Origin: Rubinisphaera italica
Lineage (GTDB): Bacteria; Planctomycetota; Planctomycetia; Planctomycetales; Planctomycetaceae
Direction: 5' to 3'
Assembly (NCBI RefSeq): GCF_007859715.1
Contig: NZ_SJPG01000001.1
Coordinates: 5,622,527 to 5,686,526 of the forward strand
DNA length: 64,000 nucleotides
Of this stretch, positions 41,638-52,877 are shown piece after piece (the first letter of the stretch is position 1; every line of letters begins with the position of its first letter). A program made the position numbers and the translations under genes. The notes under the pieces were generated by a model that saw nothing but the letters and a program-made list of their open reading frames with translations, searched no databases and was not told the DNA's origin.

Positions 41638-41723
41638 TTGAACTTTTATTTAGCCAGACTAATTAATCAATTTGCAAAGGTGGCAATAAATCTTTGCCAT
41701 TCTTTCTTATTGACTTCATTCGA

Positions 41724-41752
41724 TTGACAGCAATGTGCTGAATTCTTCTACT
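41724..41752 (+). promoter_or_regulatory. Likely promoter of the WYL regulator
   Basis: TTGACA (41724-41729), a 17-base spacer and TCTACT (41747-41752) form a sigma-70-like pair 91 bases before the start of the WYL gene. The -35 is perfect and the -10 matches four of six positions. Confidence 0.45.
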
Positions 41753-41843
41753 TGAATACTGAACAAGAGTTCGTGTGACATAATCTGCGGTTGTTCCTGG
41801 GTAATGTTTCATAAACACATGTTTTCGGTTTCAGGAAGAACTG

Positions 41844-42854
41844 ATGGGTGAGTCTTTTCAATTGATGCGGCAGTGGCGGATTTTGCAGTTGCTTTCTGCG
41901 CGGCGGTATGGGATGACCGTCAAAGAGTTGGCGGACGAAGGGGAAGTGCACACGCGGACGATTGTGCGGGATTTGAATTTACTGAAAACGGTTGGCTTTC
42001 CGATTCACGAATCCGTCGGTTCGCATGGGCGGAAGCATTGGAAAATCAATTCCGAAGTCGGCATTGCTCAGTTGCAGTTTACACTTGAAGAGGCGGCTGC
42101 GTTGTACCTGGGGCGTCAGTTTCTGGAAGCCTTTGCGGGGACGCTGTTCTGGGCCGGCTCGCAGAGTGCGTTTCAGAAAATGCGAGCGGCTCTGAGTGAT
42201 CAGACGATTGAGTATCTTGAAAAGCTGGCCGCGACAGTCCACTTGAGTGCACTCCAGCATGTCGATTATTCCGATCGAGCCGAGCTGATTGACGACTTGA
42301 TGATGGCAGCCGAGGATCGCCGATTGACCGTCATCACTTATCAATCGCTGCGTTCGACCGAACCTGTCACGCTCTACGATCTTCATCCTTATGCGATTGT
42401 GTTTCACAAAGGAGCTCTCTATCTGATTGCGTGGTCGCTGCAGCACAAGCAGATCCGCACCTTCAAAATCGATCGCATTTCCGAAGTGGAAGTGCAATCC
42501 GGCCTGATGAAATTCAAACGCCCGCAGGATTTTCAACCCGAAGAGTTTCTCGCGAACTCTTTCGGCATCTTCAGTAATGACGACCCTCCCAGCACCGTGA
42601 GAGTCCGCTTCTCAAAAGATGTCGTTCGCATTCTCAATGAAAAGAAATTCCATCCGAGCCAGGAACTTGTCCCTCAATCCGATGGTTCGGTGATTGCCGC
42701 ATACTCCCTCTCCACCTTCGAAGAATTCCGCTCCTGGCTCCTCAGCTTCGGCCGCCACGCCCGCGTGATTGAGCCTGCAGAATTGATTGAGCAGATTCGG
42801 GATGAGGTGGGGGTGATGAGTCAAATGTATCTGAATTCCGTTTCCAATAAATAA
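41844..42854 (+). CDS. WYL-domain transcriptional regulator
   Basis: The protein has 336 residues. Residues 5-60 form a winged helix (MTVKELADEGEVHTRTIVRD). The WYL module occupies roughly 145-230 (LTVITYQSLRSTEPVTLYDL, HPYAIVFHKGALYLIAWSLQ), followed by the usual C-terminal extension (STVRVRFSKDVVRIL). WYL regulators with this layout commonly stand at the head of type I CRISPR loci and sense nucleic-acid ligands. It starts 12 bases before cas3, so it is part of the type I-G operon and may control it. AGGAAG lies just before the ATG. Confidence 0.88.
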   Translation: MGESFQLMRQWRILQLLSARRYGMTVKELADEGEVHTRTIVRDLNLLKTVGFPIHESVGSHGRKHWKINSEVGIAQLQFTLEEAAALYLGRQFLEAFAGTLFWAGSQSAFQKMRAALSDQTIEYLEKLAATVHLSALQHVDYSDRAELIDDLMMAAEDRRLTVITYQSLRSTEPVTLYDLHPYAIVFHKGALYLIAWSLQHKQIRTFKIDRISEVEVQSGLMKFKRPQDFQPEEFLANSFGIFSNDDPPSTVRVRFSKDVVRILNEKKFHPSQELVPQSDGSVIAAYSLSTFEEFRSWLLSFGRHARVIEPAELIEQIRDEVGVMSQMYLNSVSNK

Positions 42855-42866
42855 TCGACAGTCCTC

Positions 42867-45383
42867 ATGAATTATAAAACATTTTTTAAATCTGCTACAG
42901 ACGGCTTTAAACCATACCCCTATCAGACACGACTCGCGGAAGCGGAGTTGTTTCCCGAAGTGTTGAGTGTGCCCACGGGAGTTGGTAAGACTGCTGCGGT
43001 GATTTTGGCCTGGATGTATCGTCGTCATCTTGATGAGAGCGCTTCTCAAACTCCTCGGCGGCTCATTTATTGTCTGCCGATGCGAACGCTGGTTGAGCAA
43101 ACTCACGAAGTCACTCGATTATGGCGCGACCAGTTGCAGCAGGCTGGGTTGTTGAAGAGACCTGTCAATCTGCACGTACTGATGGGCGGCGAAGAGGATA
43201 CCCGTTGGTATGCCTCCCCTGAGAAGGATGCGATTTTGATTGGAACTCAGGATATGCTTTTGTCCCGGGCGTTGAATCGCGGTTATGGGATGAGTCGTTA
43301 TCGCTGGCCGATCGATTTTTCGCTCGTCAATAACGATTGTCTGTGGGTTCTGGATGAGACACAATTGATGGGCGTCGGCTTGACGACGTCTGCTCAATTG
43401 CAGGGTCTGCGTGAAAAACTGCAAACTTATGGAAACTGCCAGACATTGTGGATGTCCGCGACGCTCAATCCCGATCCACTCAATACCGTGGATCACCCAT
43501 TGCCGAAAACCGGGAAATGGCTATCGGAACAGATTGAAGCAGATGACCGGGAGGATGATCGTGTCGAAAATTTACTGACCGCCTCAAAACCATTGCTGCC
43601 AGCAAGTCTGGCTGTTCCGACAGATTCTGCATCTCGAAAGAAATACCCTCAACAGCTGGCTGAGCAGGTTTTGAAATCGCATCAAGCAGGTACTTTGACA
43701 CTGGTGGTTCTCAATCGCGTCGATCGAACTCAGGAGACATTTCGCCAGCTTCAGAAGCAGACAGAAAAAGAAAATGGACTCGAAATCAAATTAATCCATT
43801 CTCGATTTCGTCCTCATGAGCGGGGACACATTCAGTCGGAAGCATTGAAGGAACAGAGTATCCCGCCAGCAGGACGAATTCTGGTTGCTACTCAAGCAAT
43901 TGAAGCGGGAGTCGACATCTCGGCGACCACTCTGTTTACAGAACTGGCTCCCTGGTCTTCACTGGTGCAGCGATTCGGTCGCTGTAATCGAAAAGGAATT
44001 TGCGGAACTGATAATCACCCGAGTGCTCAGATTTTCTGGATCGATCTTGATACTGAAAATGCCAGGCAGGCTGCACCTATTGCATTGCCTTACACGATTG
44101 AAGAGATGGATCGTGCCAGAGATGTGATTCGTAATCTAACCGATGTCGGCCCTCAATCACTTCCGAAGGTGACAGAACCCGAACCGATCGTGCATGTCCT
44201 TCGCAGGAAAGACCTCATAGAACTTTTTGATACCACTCCCGATTTGAGCGGTAACGATCTCGACATTTCCCGCTACATTCGAGAAGCAGACGACACGAGC
44301 GTGCAGGTTTACTGGCGTGGCTGGGAGATTGGCGAGTCGAACAGGAAACGCGAACCACCTCAGCCAGATCTCGACACATTTCCTGCTCCAGATCGACAGG
44401 AGCTTTGTGCCGTATCGATCACACAGTTCAAAGAGTTTGTCTCCAAAACACTCAAGAAGAATGACAAGACGAAATCTTTGGCCTGGGTTTGGAATCCTTT
44501 GGAGAACGAGTGGGAAGAGTGCAGGAATGTACGGCCGGGGCAAATTGTGTTGCTGCATCAACAGGCTGGTGGATACGACAAGGAACTTGGCTGGACGGGT
44601 GAAATTTCAGATGGGCCGGTCAAGCCTTGTTCTTCCGGAAAAAATGAGACGTTTCTGCCGGCGATGGATCAGGAAGAACCGGGAACGGCGATTACCATAC
44701 AAACCCACTTGAACGAGGTTGGCACTTCCGCGATCCAGTTACAACAAGCCGAAGATGCTCAGTGGGATACAGCGATTCCATGGGAAGAAATCATTCGAGC
44801 TGCCTGGTGGCACGATGTCGGGAAGGCTCACCCGGCTTTTCAGGGAGCGATGCGGGGGGCGAATTCGGAGTTGCCGGAGGATCAACTGTGGGCGAAATCG
44901 GGACGTAATGGGGGCTATCTTCAATACATGATGAAAGGTGGAGAAGAGACGATAAACCGCCGTGGGTTTCGTCATGAACTCGCCAGCGCACTGGCTTTCT
45001 TACAACAACATGCCGCTGACCCTACCGTGAATCTGATCGCGTACCTGATTGCCTCCCATCATGGCAAAGTCCGGATGAGTATTCGTTGCTTGCCGAACGA
45101 AACGAAACCCAAAGATGGACGCTTATTCGCGAGGGGGTTGTGGGATCACGATGAATTACCTGCTCTCGAAATAGGTAATGGTGAAGTCTCCCAAGCCGTC
45201 AATCTGGAACTTTCTGTCATGCAATTGGGTGACACTTGCAATGAGGCAGGTCAAACCTGTCCGAGTTGGCTTTCACGAACATTACAACTGCGTGACCAAT
45301 ACGGCCCGTTTCGACTGGCTTTTCTGGAAACACTAATCCGTATCGCCGATTGGCGTGGCAGCAGCAAGAGGGACGCACAATGA
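42867..45383 (+). CDS. cas3: Cas3 helicase with C-terminal HD nuclease (type I-G)
   Basis: This 838-residue protein begins with the helicase: Walker A GVGKT (38-42) and DETQ (163-166) in CLWVLDETQLMGVG, and motif VI QRFGRCNRKG. The HD nuclease follows at the C terminus (WWHDVGKAHPAFQGAM near 645-660, HELASALAFL, then SHHGKVR). The helicase-then-HD order differs from canonical type I-E Cas3 and is typical of the I-G (former I-U) form. It unwinds and degrades target DNA recruited by Cascade. Its TGA stop overlaps the csx17 ATG (ATGA). Confidence 0.93.
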   Translation: MNYKTFFKSATDGFKPYPYQTRLAEAELFPEVLSVPTGVGKTAAVILAWMYRRHLDESASQTPRRLIYCLPMRTLVEQTHEVTRLWRDQLQQAGLLKRPVNLHVLMGGEEDTRWYASPEKDAILIGTQDMLLSRALNRGYGMSRYRWPIDFSLVNNDCLWVLDETQLMGVGLTTSAQLQGLREKLQTYGNCQTLWMSATLNPDPLNTVDHPLPKTGKWLSEQIEADDREDDRVENLLTASKPLLPASLAVPTDSASRKKYPQQLAEQVLKSHQAGTLTLVVLNRVDRTQETFRQLQKQTEKENGLEIKLIHSRFRPHERGHIQSEALKEQSIPPAGRILVATQAIEAGVDISATTLFTELAPWSSLVQRFGRCNRKGICGTDNHPSAQIFWIDLDTENARQAAPIALPYTIEEMDRARDVIRNLTDVGPQSLPKVTEPEPIVHVLRRKDLIELFDTTPDLSGNDLDISRYIREADDTSVQVYWRGWEIGESNRKREPPQPDLDTFPAPDRQELCAVSITQFKEFVSKTLKKNDKTKSLAWVWNPLENEWEECRNVRPGQIVLLHQQAGGYDKELGWTGEISDGPVKPCSSGKNETFLPAMDQEEPGTAITIQTHLNEVGTSAIQLQQAEDAQWDTAIPWEEIIRAAWWHDVGKAHPAFQGAMRGANSELPEDQLWAKSGRNGGYLQYMMKGGEETINRRGFRHELASALAFLQQHAADPTVNLIAYLIASHHGKVRMSIRCLPNETKPKDGRLFARGLWDHDELPALEIGNGEVSQAVNLELSVMQLGDTCNEAGQTCPSWLSRTLQLRDQYGPFRLAFLETLIRIADWRGSSKRDAQ

Positions 45384-47560
45384 AAACAGCAACCTACGAT
45401 CTCGAATTGACCGGCTGCACACCCAAACCACTGGCTCACTATCTGAAAGCCCTGGGCATTTTGCGACTGGTCTCCGAACAAATACCCGAAAGCCAGGCTC
45501 AGGGCTGGTGGCAGAACGACACATTCTGGCTGCGTTCGACTTTGGATCGGGAAGCGTTAATTAACTTCTTTCTGAATGATTACTCACCCAGCCCAATTGT
45601 TGGGCCGTGGGGTGCACGAAGTGGATTTTTTGAGGCCTCTTCAGAAAAAGCTGCCCGAGAAGCCCTGACTGCAATTCAAACTGAGAATAACCCTCGACTT
45701 TTGTCGATGAAAAATGCAATCAGTGCGGTTCAAAATATTTTAGTTCAACTGGGGTTGAGTCAGAAGGCCGAGTCAGAGGAAGACAAGTTAGCACTGTTGC
45801 GTGCCTGTCGGAATCGAATGGATGATGAATTATTGGCCTGGTTAGATGCGGTTTATGTGCTGACTACTGAGAGTCGTGCCTTTCCCCCACTTTTGGGTAC
45901 CGGGGGTAATGAAGGAAGCGGTTCCTATATGTCGGGGTACGCTCAGCAGATTGTGGCTGTACTCATTGAGCGAAAATGGGATCAGTCTTTGTCTCCCTCA
46001 TTATTTGGCACAACCGGACTGAATCTATTTGATAAACAAACCCCTGGTCACTTTTTGCCTGATGCTGCGGGAGGGCCAAATTCTGACACAGGTTTTTCCG
46101 CCAATACTTTTCTGAATCCCTGGGATTACCTGCTGGGTTTGGAAGGCTCATTGATGTTCGCGGCCTCGGCTGTCAAACGACTGGAGGATCATCGTGATGG
46201 TTCCCTTTCCTATCCGTTTTGCGTTCGTACAGCAGGTGTCGGATACGAATCAGCAGACCTGTCTGATGAATCTTCAGGCCGTGCGGAAATGTGGTTGCCC
46301 CTTTGGAGACAACCGACGAATCAGAGAGAACTGGAGTCTCTATTGAGTGAAGGGCGAGCAGTTGTCAATCGACGAAAATCAAAAACGGGAATTGATTTTG
46401 CCCGAGCCATAGGGACTCTTGGAATTGATCGCGGCATCTCAAAATTTGAACGATACGGATTTCATCAACGCAATGGGTTATCGAATTTTGCAGTTCCTTT
46501 AGGGGAATTTAATGTCGCGACAAAACCAAAGTCGGGTGCATCATTGCTGGAAGAGCAGAACATCGACCAGTGGCTCAGTCGATTTCGCAGTTCACTGACC
46601 AGCAATTCTCCTGCCAGGGCAAGTCGAGCATTACGTGCAATCGAAACAGCAATTCTCAAGCTTTGTCAGCGAGGCAACCCATCCGACATCCAGCAACTAC
46701 TGATCGCACTCGGTGAAGCCGAAGCCACGATTGCGATTTCTCCCAAACTTCGAGATGGCGAAAAAGGATCGGGACTTTCTCCAGTTCCACTTCTTAAAAT
46801 GGACTGGCTCGCTCATGCGTATGACGTTAGTCCAGAGTTTCATCTCGCAGCTGCTCTGGCCAGTGTGAGACATAACGAAGTCGGACCCATCCGCAAGCAT
46901 CTCGAACCGATCGATCTGAATGCTTTCCACAAAAGGTGGCTCAAATGGCTCGAAGTCGCCAATTCTCCCAGTATCGTCTGGACCAGCGGAAATCTGGTTC
47001 GCAATCTCAATGCGGTGCTCAACAGGAGGTTGATTGAGGGAATTCAAATTGGCAAACAGCAAGGAGACCAGGAACTCTTAGCTCCTATTGAGGGAAAATA
47101 TCCCGCGTCGCTGAGCGATATCCACGCTTTTATTAACGGTAAGCTCAATGAGCAGCGACTCGATGCTTTATTCAAAGGGCTGATGCTCCTGGATTGGAAA
47201 CAACGTATTCCCGATTCTGCCTATACGCGGCAGAAATCATCAGGAGCGTGTTCACCAGATGCCGGTTATGCGTTGCTGAAACTCTGTCATCTCACCCGTC
47301 GGAATCAGGAACCTGCAATCAAATTGCAACCTAAAATTACGGCTCGGGCATTCGCAGGCGATGCAGCAGGGGCGACGACACTGGCAGCGCGAAGATTACG
47401 AATTTCAGGGATTCCCCCCGCAATCAATCAAATTCATCTTTCGGCTGAAGTCATTCAAAGAACCACTGCGGCCTTGATGTTCCCGATCTCAAGGAAATCC
47501 GAAGATGATCTCAAAGATCTGATCACTGCCAAACATCTCAAAAAAAGCGAGCCGGCGTGA
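45380..47560 (+). CDS. csx17: Csx17 (Cas8g), type I-G large subunit
   Basis: This protein has 726 residues from the ATG at 45380, overlapping the cas3 stop. It starts YDLELTGCTPKPLAHYLKAL followed by GILRL, the typical opening of Csx17/Cas8u2 proteins, and the Gly/Ala-rich ARAFAGDAAGATTLAARRLR stretch near 665 also fits. It acts as the large subunit of the Cascade complex, for PAM sensing and target binding. It lies between cas3 and csb1 as in other I-G loci. Confidence 0.88.
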   Translation: MKTATYDLELTGCTPKPLAHYLKALGILRLVSEQIPESQAQGWWQNDTFWLRSTLDREALINFFLNDYSPSPIVGPWGARSGFFEASSEKAAREALTAIQTENNPRLLSMKNAISAVQNILVQLGLSQKAESEEDKLALLRACRNRMDDELLAWLDAVYVLTTESRAFPPLLGTGGNEGSGSYMSGYAQQIVAVLIERKWDQSLSPSLFGTTGLNLFDKQTPGHFLPDAAGGPNSDTGFSANTFLNPWDYLLGLEGSLMFAASAVKRLEDHRDGSLSYPFCVRTAGVGYESADLSDESSGRAEMWLPLWRQPTNQRELESLLSEGRAVVNRRKSKTGIDFARAIGTLGIDRGISKFERYGFHQRNGLSNFAVPLGEFNVATKPKSGASLLEEQNIDQWLSRFRSSLTSNSPARASRALRAIETAILKLCQRGNPSDIQQLLIALGEAEATIAISPKLRDGEKGSGLSPVPLLKMDWLAHAYDVSPEFHLAAALASVRHNEVGPIRKHLEPIDLNAFHKRWLKWLEVANSPSIVWTSGNLVRNLNAVLNRRLIEGIQIGKQQGDQELLAPIEGKYPASLSDIHAFINGKLNEQRLDALFKGLMLLDWKQRIPDSAYTRQKSSGACSPDAGYALLKLCHLTRRNQEPAIKLQPKITARAFAGDAAGATTLAARRLRISGIPPAINQIHLSAEVIQRTTAALMFPISRKSEDDLKDLITAKHLKKSEPA

Positions 47561-47596
47561 AAGCTCGCGTACACAATTTGAATTCACGGTACTTAG

Positions 47597-48577
<981 letters not shown>

Positions 48578-48583
48578 ATTATT

Positions 48584-50236
48584 ATGCTCACGATTGAACT
48601 GAAATTTTTAACGGGCAAGTGGCACGCCACCCCTTGGGGACGGCAGGTGAACGAAGGGGCGGTCGAATGGCCTCCCGCTCCCTGGCGAATCCTGCGGACC
48701 TTATTGGCCGTCTGGCATCATAAGCATCCGGAAGTGTCCGAAGCGGAGATGCGGGATTTGATTGACACGCTCGCCAGCGAACTACCTGTCTATCATCTCC
48801 CCACTCATGCCGAAGGACACACGCGTCACTACATGAAAGGTCATCCTAAAATAGATAAGAAGAATCCAGAAAAAAGTTTCCCCGGTGGAAAGCCAGATAA
48901 AGTATTCGATACGTTTCTGACAATCTCTCCCCAGGAAACTCTGCAGATTCATTGGTCCGAAATCACATTGTCAGATACTCAATCGGAACTTCTTGATCAA
49001 CTTCTCAAATCCATTTCCTATTTCGGGCGTGCAGAATCCTGGATCGATGCCCGTCTGGGGTCATGGAAAAGCAATGCGAATGCATCTCCGCTCAATGGAT
49101 CACCAGCAGAAGACCATCAGGAAATAGTACGACTCCTCGCTCCGGGAGAATTGGACCAATATGCCAACTGGCGTGAGGAAATGGTCACAGATTCGCGAAA
49201 CCGTAAACTTGCCGATAAGAAATCCATCGCTCTCGCAAAGGGAAAGCCCATCGATAAAATCAAACTCTCGAAAAATGAGATTGAAAAAATCGAGACAAGC
49301 ATTCCGGAAGATTTCTTCGCGGCTCTTCACATGGAAACCAGCGAACTGCGTCAGGCAGGCTGGAATCGCCTTCCTGCCAGCCAATGGGTGACCTATGTGC
49401 GTGAGAAGCAGATTCCAAGTATCACCAAGTCAGCAGTTCGAAAAAAGAATGAGTTGCCAACCGTCGCACGATATGCGATTGCCGGAGCCGTCCTACCCAA
49501 GTTGACTGACGCCATTTTTCTTTCGGAACGTGTGAGAACTTCACTTATCAGTATTTCCGATGGAAGTCCACTATTCATAGGCCGAGAGAGCAAGGAGAAA
49601 CCTAGCCAGCCAGCTCATGGACATATGCATGCTCACTTTTTCTGCGAGTCCAACAACAATCTCCAAGGGCGGATCACTCATATCAGCATTTTTGCTCCAC
49701 AAGGATTTGACAATGCAGCGGAAGAGGCTTTGAGTAAATTCAATAAAACCTGGGGAAGTGGCGGTCACGATTTGCAATTCGTGCTAATCGGAATCGGGCA
49801 TCCCTCAGATTTCGGCGGCTCAAATGAAAAGAAAGGAGAAGCTCCGATTTTTGCCCAATCGAAAATCTGGGTTTCGCGAACTCCTTTTGTCCCAGCCGAT
49901 CGACTACGCCGCCAATATCGACTTGAAGATCCTTTGGAAAAATCAAGATGCGAAAAAGATCTCGCACGAATAATTCGTAAAGAACTCGAGCGTCGTAACT
50001 GGCTGGACCAGCATTACACGACTCTGGATTCCATCACCTTAATGGATACGAAAACGAAACTCGGGGGACATGAAACCTCCTGGCTCAATTTCCGACGGGA
50101 ACGAACTAAAGGGGGTGGAACAAAAGGCAATACATCAGGTTTCGGCATCAAATTAAAATTTAGCCAACAAGTCGAAGGCCCTATCGCACTCGGTTATGCA
50201 TCGCACTTTGGTCTGGGACTCTTTGTTCCAGGTTAG
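48584..50236 (+). CDS. csb2: Csb2 (Cas5-Cas6 fusion), type I-G
   Basis: The protein has 550 residues. The opening LTIELKFLTGKWHATPWGRQ and EGAVEWPPAPWRILRTLLAV are typical of Csb2/GSU0054. The C terminus, PIALGYASHFGLGLFVPG, is the Cas6-like glycine-rich end. In I-G this single chain does the Cas5 job (capping the 5' handle) and the Cas6 job (cutting the repeat), so the array 4 repeats are likely processed by it and not by the Cas6 at 23648. It ends 285 bases before cas4-cas1; that gap shows no gene. Confidence 0.9.
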   Translation: MLTIELKFLTGKWHATPWGRQVNEGAVEWPPAPWRILRTLLAVWHHKHPEVSEAEMRDLIDTLASELPVYHLPTHAEGHTRHYMKGHPKIDKKNPEKSFPGGKPDKVFDTFLTISPQETLQIHWSEITLSDTQSELLDQLLKSISYFGRAESWIDARLGSWKSNANASPLNGSPAEDHQEIVRLLAPGELDQYANWREEMVTDSRNRKLADKKSIALAKGKPIDKIKLSKNEIEKIETSIPEDFFAALHMETSELRQAGWNRLPASQWVTYVREKQIPSITKSAVRKKNELPTVARYAIAGAVLPKLTDAIFLSERVRTSLISISDGSPLFIGRESKEKPSQPAHGHMHAHFFCESNNNLQGRITHISIFAPQGFDNAAEEALSKFNKTWGSGGHDLQFVLIGIGHPSDFGGSNEKKGEAPIFAQSKIWVSRTPFVPADRLRRQYRLEDPLEKSRCEKDLARIIRKELERRNWLDQHYTTLDSITLMDTKTKLGGHETSWLNFRRERTKGGGTKGNTSGFGIKLKFSQQVEGPIALGYASHFGLGLFVPG

Positions 50237-50521
50237 AATTCGAGTGCAATAAATTTGGTAATTCAAGAAGTGATATTTATGGTTATTGATGATGATTTAT
50301 TTTCAAATAATTTCAGAATACTTCAGTTTATCGTTCACTACTGAACGGCATGTGTGTTCTAATCGTCATGTCGAATTGACAGGGCAGCGTCAATGGAGCG
50401 TTGCCGGGTTGCATGGAGGTCTTGCGGGTCGATCACGGGACTTCAGTTGAGTGAGAGTCCACTGCCGTGGTCTTCGGAAAGGTCGGTGGCAGGCTGAAGC
50501 CCGGTCCGGTATGCAGCTCTC

Positions 50522-52324
50522 ATGATCTCTCGCGCCGAACCAACGCCCCCGGAAAACGGGACGTCTTCCTCACCGAATGCAAACTCTCCCCTCGCTGCCA
50601 ACGTCGGCATTGATGGGCTGATCCCCGTGCGAATGCTCAACGAATACAGCTATTGCCCGCGACTGGCCTATCTCGAATTCGTTCAGGGAGAATGGGCAGA
50701 AAACCTCGAAACCCTGGAAGGGACTTTCGGGCATCGCAATGTCGATAAACCTGATCGCAAGCAGATTCCCGCTCGATCAAAATCCAATAGCAAGGCTGCA
50801 AAATCGGAAGAGACTGAAGAGGAAGGCCCCACATCCATCCACGCCCGATCCCTCACGCTCTCCTCCGAACAGGAAGGTTTGATTGCCAAACTCGATCTGC
50901 TCGAAATCGAAGGCGAGACGATCACTCCAGTGGACTACAAACGGGGTAAGGTCCCCGACTTACCGGAAGGAGCCTACGAACCCGAACGCGTGCAGATTTG
51001 TGCTCAAGGTCTGATTCTTCGCGACAATGGCTATCATTGTACAGAGGGCGTGATTTACTACATCGCCTCCAAACGACGGGTTGTCATCCCCTTTGACGAT
51101 GAATTGATTGCACGCACGCGAGAACTCGTCCGGTTGTTCCGGGAGACTGCGATTTCAGAAATCTGTCCGCCGCCGCTGGAAGATAGCCCCAAATGCAATC
51201 GCTGCTCACTCGTGGGCATCTGTCTGCCCGATGAAACGAATCTGCTCATCGATCAACAACAGTTGACCCATGAGCGATCGCAACTACCAGTCAAACCCGA
51301 TGGCCTCCGCAAACTGCTTCCCGCCCGGCAAAATGCCCTGCCTCTCTATGTGCAGCATCAGGGAGCTTTTGTTGGTAAATCAGGAGACCGCATCACCATC
51401 AAACTCAAAGGGGAAGAACTTAGCAGTGTCCGCTTGCTCGATATCTCGCAGGTGTGCGTCTTCGGCAATGTGATGTTCTCGGCTCAGGCGATCCAGCAAT
51501 TGACGAATCGGGGCATCTCCATCTGCCACCTCACTTATGGAGGCTGGTTCCACAGTATGACCTCTGGCCTGCTGCATAAGAATATTGAACTGAGAATCCG
51601 ACAATATCAGACGGCAGCTCAGGCGAACGAAGCCTTGCAGATCTCCCGTCAATTCATCGCCGGAAAAATCAAGAATTGCCGAACTCTTTTGCGACGCCAC
51701 CTCTCCGAGAAAGAGCATCCCGTATTGAGGCAATTGAACGAATATCATCGCCGTGCCTTGCGCGCCGAGTCCGCCGAAACGCTACTCGGTCTTGAAGGGA
51801 TGGCCGCCAAAGAGTACTTCGCGGCTTTCTTTACACTTCTGCCCGATCAACCCGAGTTCGATGTCGATGGCCGCAATCGCCGGCCACCTCGCGATCCCGT
51901 CAATGCCGTCCTCTCATTTTTATATAGCCTGCTGACCAAAGAATTAACGGTCGCCCTGCAGTCGACCGGCTTCGATCCCATGCTCGGCTTCCTGCATCGT
52001 CCCCGTTATGGACGACCTTCGTTAGCGTTGGATCTGGCTGAGGAATTTCGTCCTCTCATTGCCGATTCGGTCGCCTTGACGGTGTTCAATAATCAGGAAG
52101 TCAGTCCTGATTCGTTCCTGCACAAAGCCGGGGCGGTCACGATGACCGATGCCGGTCGCAAAAGTGTGATTGCCGCCTATGAACGTCGTCTCGATACGGA
52201 AATCACGCATCCGATTTTCGGCTACAAAGTCAGCTATCGACGCATCCTGGAAGTCCAGTCTCGCTTACTCGCCCGGCACCTGCTCGGCGAATTGGCAGAA
52301 TATCCCAGTTTCTTAACCCGTTAA
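50522..52324 (+). CDS. cas4-cas1: Cas4-Cas1 fusion (type I-G adaptation)
   Basis: The protein has 600 residues. Residues 38-240 are Cas4: LNEYSYCPRLAYLEFVQGEW with the first Fe-S Cys, ITPVDYKRGK with the nuclease Asp and Lys, and CPPPLEDSPKCNRCSLVGIC with the remaining Cys ligands. Residues 265-600 are Cas1: GLEGMAAKEYFAAFFTLLP with the Glu, MLGFLHRPRYGRPS with the His and LALDLAEEF with the acidic pair. Cas4 trims prespacers and selects the PAM side, so the fusion couples trimming to integration. The first 35 residues are poorly conserved; the GTG at 50627 could be the true start. Confidence 0.93.
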   Translation: MISRAEPTPPENGTSSSPNANSPLAANVGIDGLIPVRMLNEYSYCPRLAYLEFVQGEWAENLETLEGTFGHRNVDKPDRKQIPARSKSNSKAAKSEETEEEGPTSIHARSLTLSSEQEGLIAKLDLLEIEGETITPVDYKRGKVPDLPEGAYEPERVQICAQGLILRDNGYHCTEGVIYYIASKRRVVIPFDDELIARTRELVRLFRETAISEICPPPLEDSPKCNRCSLVGICLPDETNLLIDQQQLTHERSQLPVKPDGLRKLLPARQNALPLYVQHQGAFVGKSGDRITIKLKGEELSSVRLLDISQVCVFGNVMFSAQAIQQLTNRGISICHLTYGGWFHSMTSGLLHKNIELRIRQYQTAAQANEALQISRQFIAGKIKNCRTLLRRHLSEKEHPVLRQLNEYHRRALRAESAETLLGLEGMAAKEYFAAFFTLLPDQPEFDVDGRNRRPPRDPVNAVLSFLYSLLTKELTVALQSTGFDPMLGFLHRPRYGRPSLALDLAEEFRPLIADSVALTVFNNQEVSPDSFLHKAGAVTMTDAGRKSVIAAYERRLDTEITHPIFGYKVSYRRILEVQSRLLARHLLGELAEYPSFLTR

Positions 52325-52397
52325 TACATACAAGCACGAAGCGTAAGCGAGTGAGTCTCTAATATTGATATAATCAGAAATTCAACAGGAGTGGACC

Positions 52398-52691
52398 ATG
52401 CGGACCGTCTATCTCATTTCTTACGACATCACCTGCCCGAAGCGATACCGACAAATCTACAAATCGATGAAGGGGCACGGCGAGCCGATGCAGTATTCGG
52501 TCTTCCGCTGCGAACTGAGCGACATGGAATTACAGCAACTCAAAGATGCCCTCTGGCCGGTCTTGAACCTGGACGAAGATCGTGTCATGATAGTCGACCT
52601 CGGCCCGATCGAAGGCCGAGGAGACGATTGCATCGAATTCTGGGGCGAACCAATCGTCGCCGTTCAACCAAGAACAGCGACAATTATTTGA
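52398..52691 (+). CDS. cas2: Cas2 (type I-G)
   Basis: The protein has 97 residues. It starts at an ATG with CAGGAG about six bases upstream. VYLISYDITCPKRYRQIYK shows the conserved Tyr-Asp-Ile and the following helix, and MQYSVFRCELSDMEL is the second Cas2 strand pair. It partners the Cas4-Cas1 fusion 73 bases upstream. Array 4 and its leader follow. Confidence 0.92.
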   Translation: MRTVYLISYDITCPKRYRQIYKSMKGHGEPMQYSVFRCELSDMELQQLKDALWPVLNLDEDRVMIVDLGPIEGRGDDCIEFWGEPIVAVQPRTATII

Positions 52692-52760
52692 GAACAATCC
52701 GGTTCGAGCGGTCCAGTGCCGCAAAAACCCCCGGCAGCCCTCGCAATCGTAACCTGTTCC

Positions 52761-52789
52761 TTGGCAACCAGATACAAAAATGGTAGAAT
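52761..52789 (+). promoter_or_regulatory. Leader promoter of array 4
   Basis: TTGGCA (52761-52766), exactly 17 bases, and TAGAAT (52784-52789): a good sigma-70-like promoter inside the 186-base leader between cas2 and the first repeat, about 80 bases before the repeat. It fixes plus-strand transcription of array 4. Confidence 0.65.
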
Positions 52790-52877
52790 TGGATCATGCA
52801 AAATCAGCATCCCAAACCAACAGCCCTCGCAAAAGAGACGCTAACCCCCTGCCAGATCAAAAGATCAGAGGCGGGCG

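Noticed and set aside
50395..50420. Possible decayed CRISPR repeat (GGGTTGCATGGAGG)
   Set aside because: Only a few bases agree with the GTTGCATGAAGCG repeat start; no second repeat or spacer spacing.
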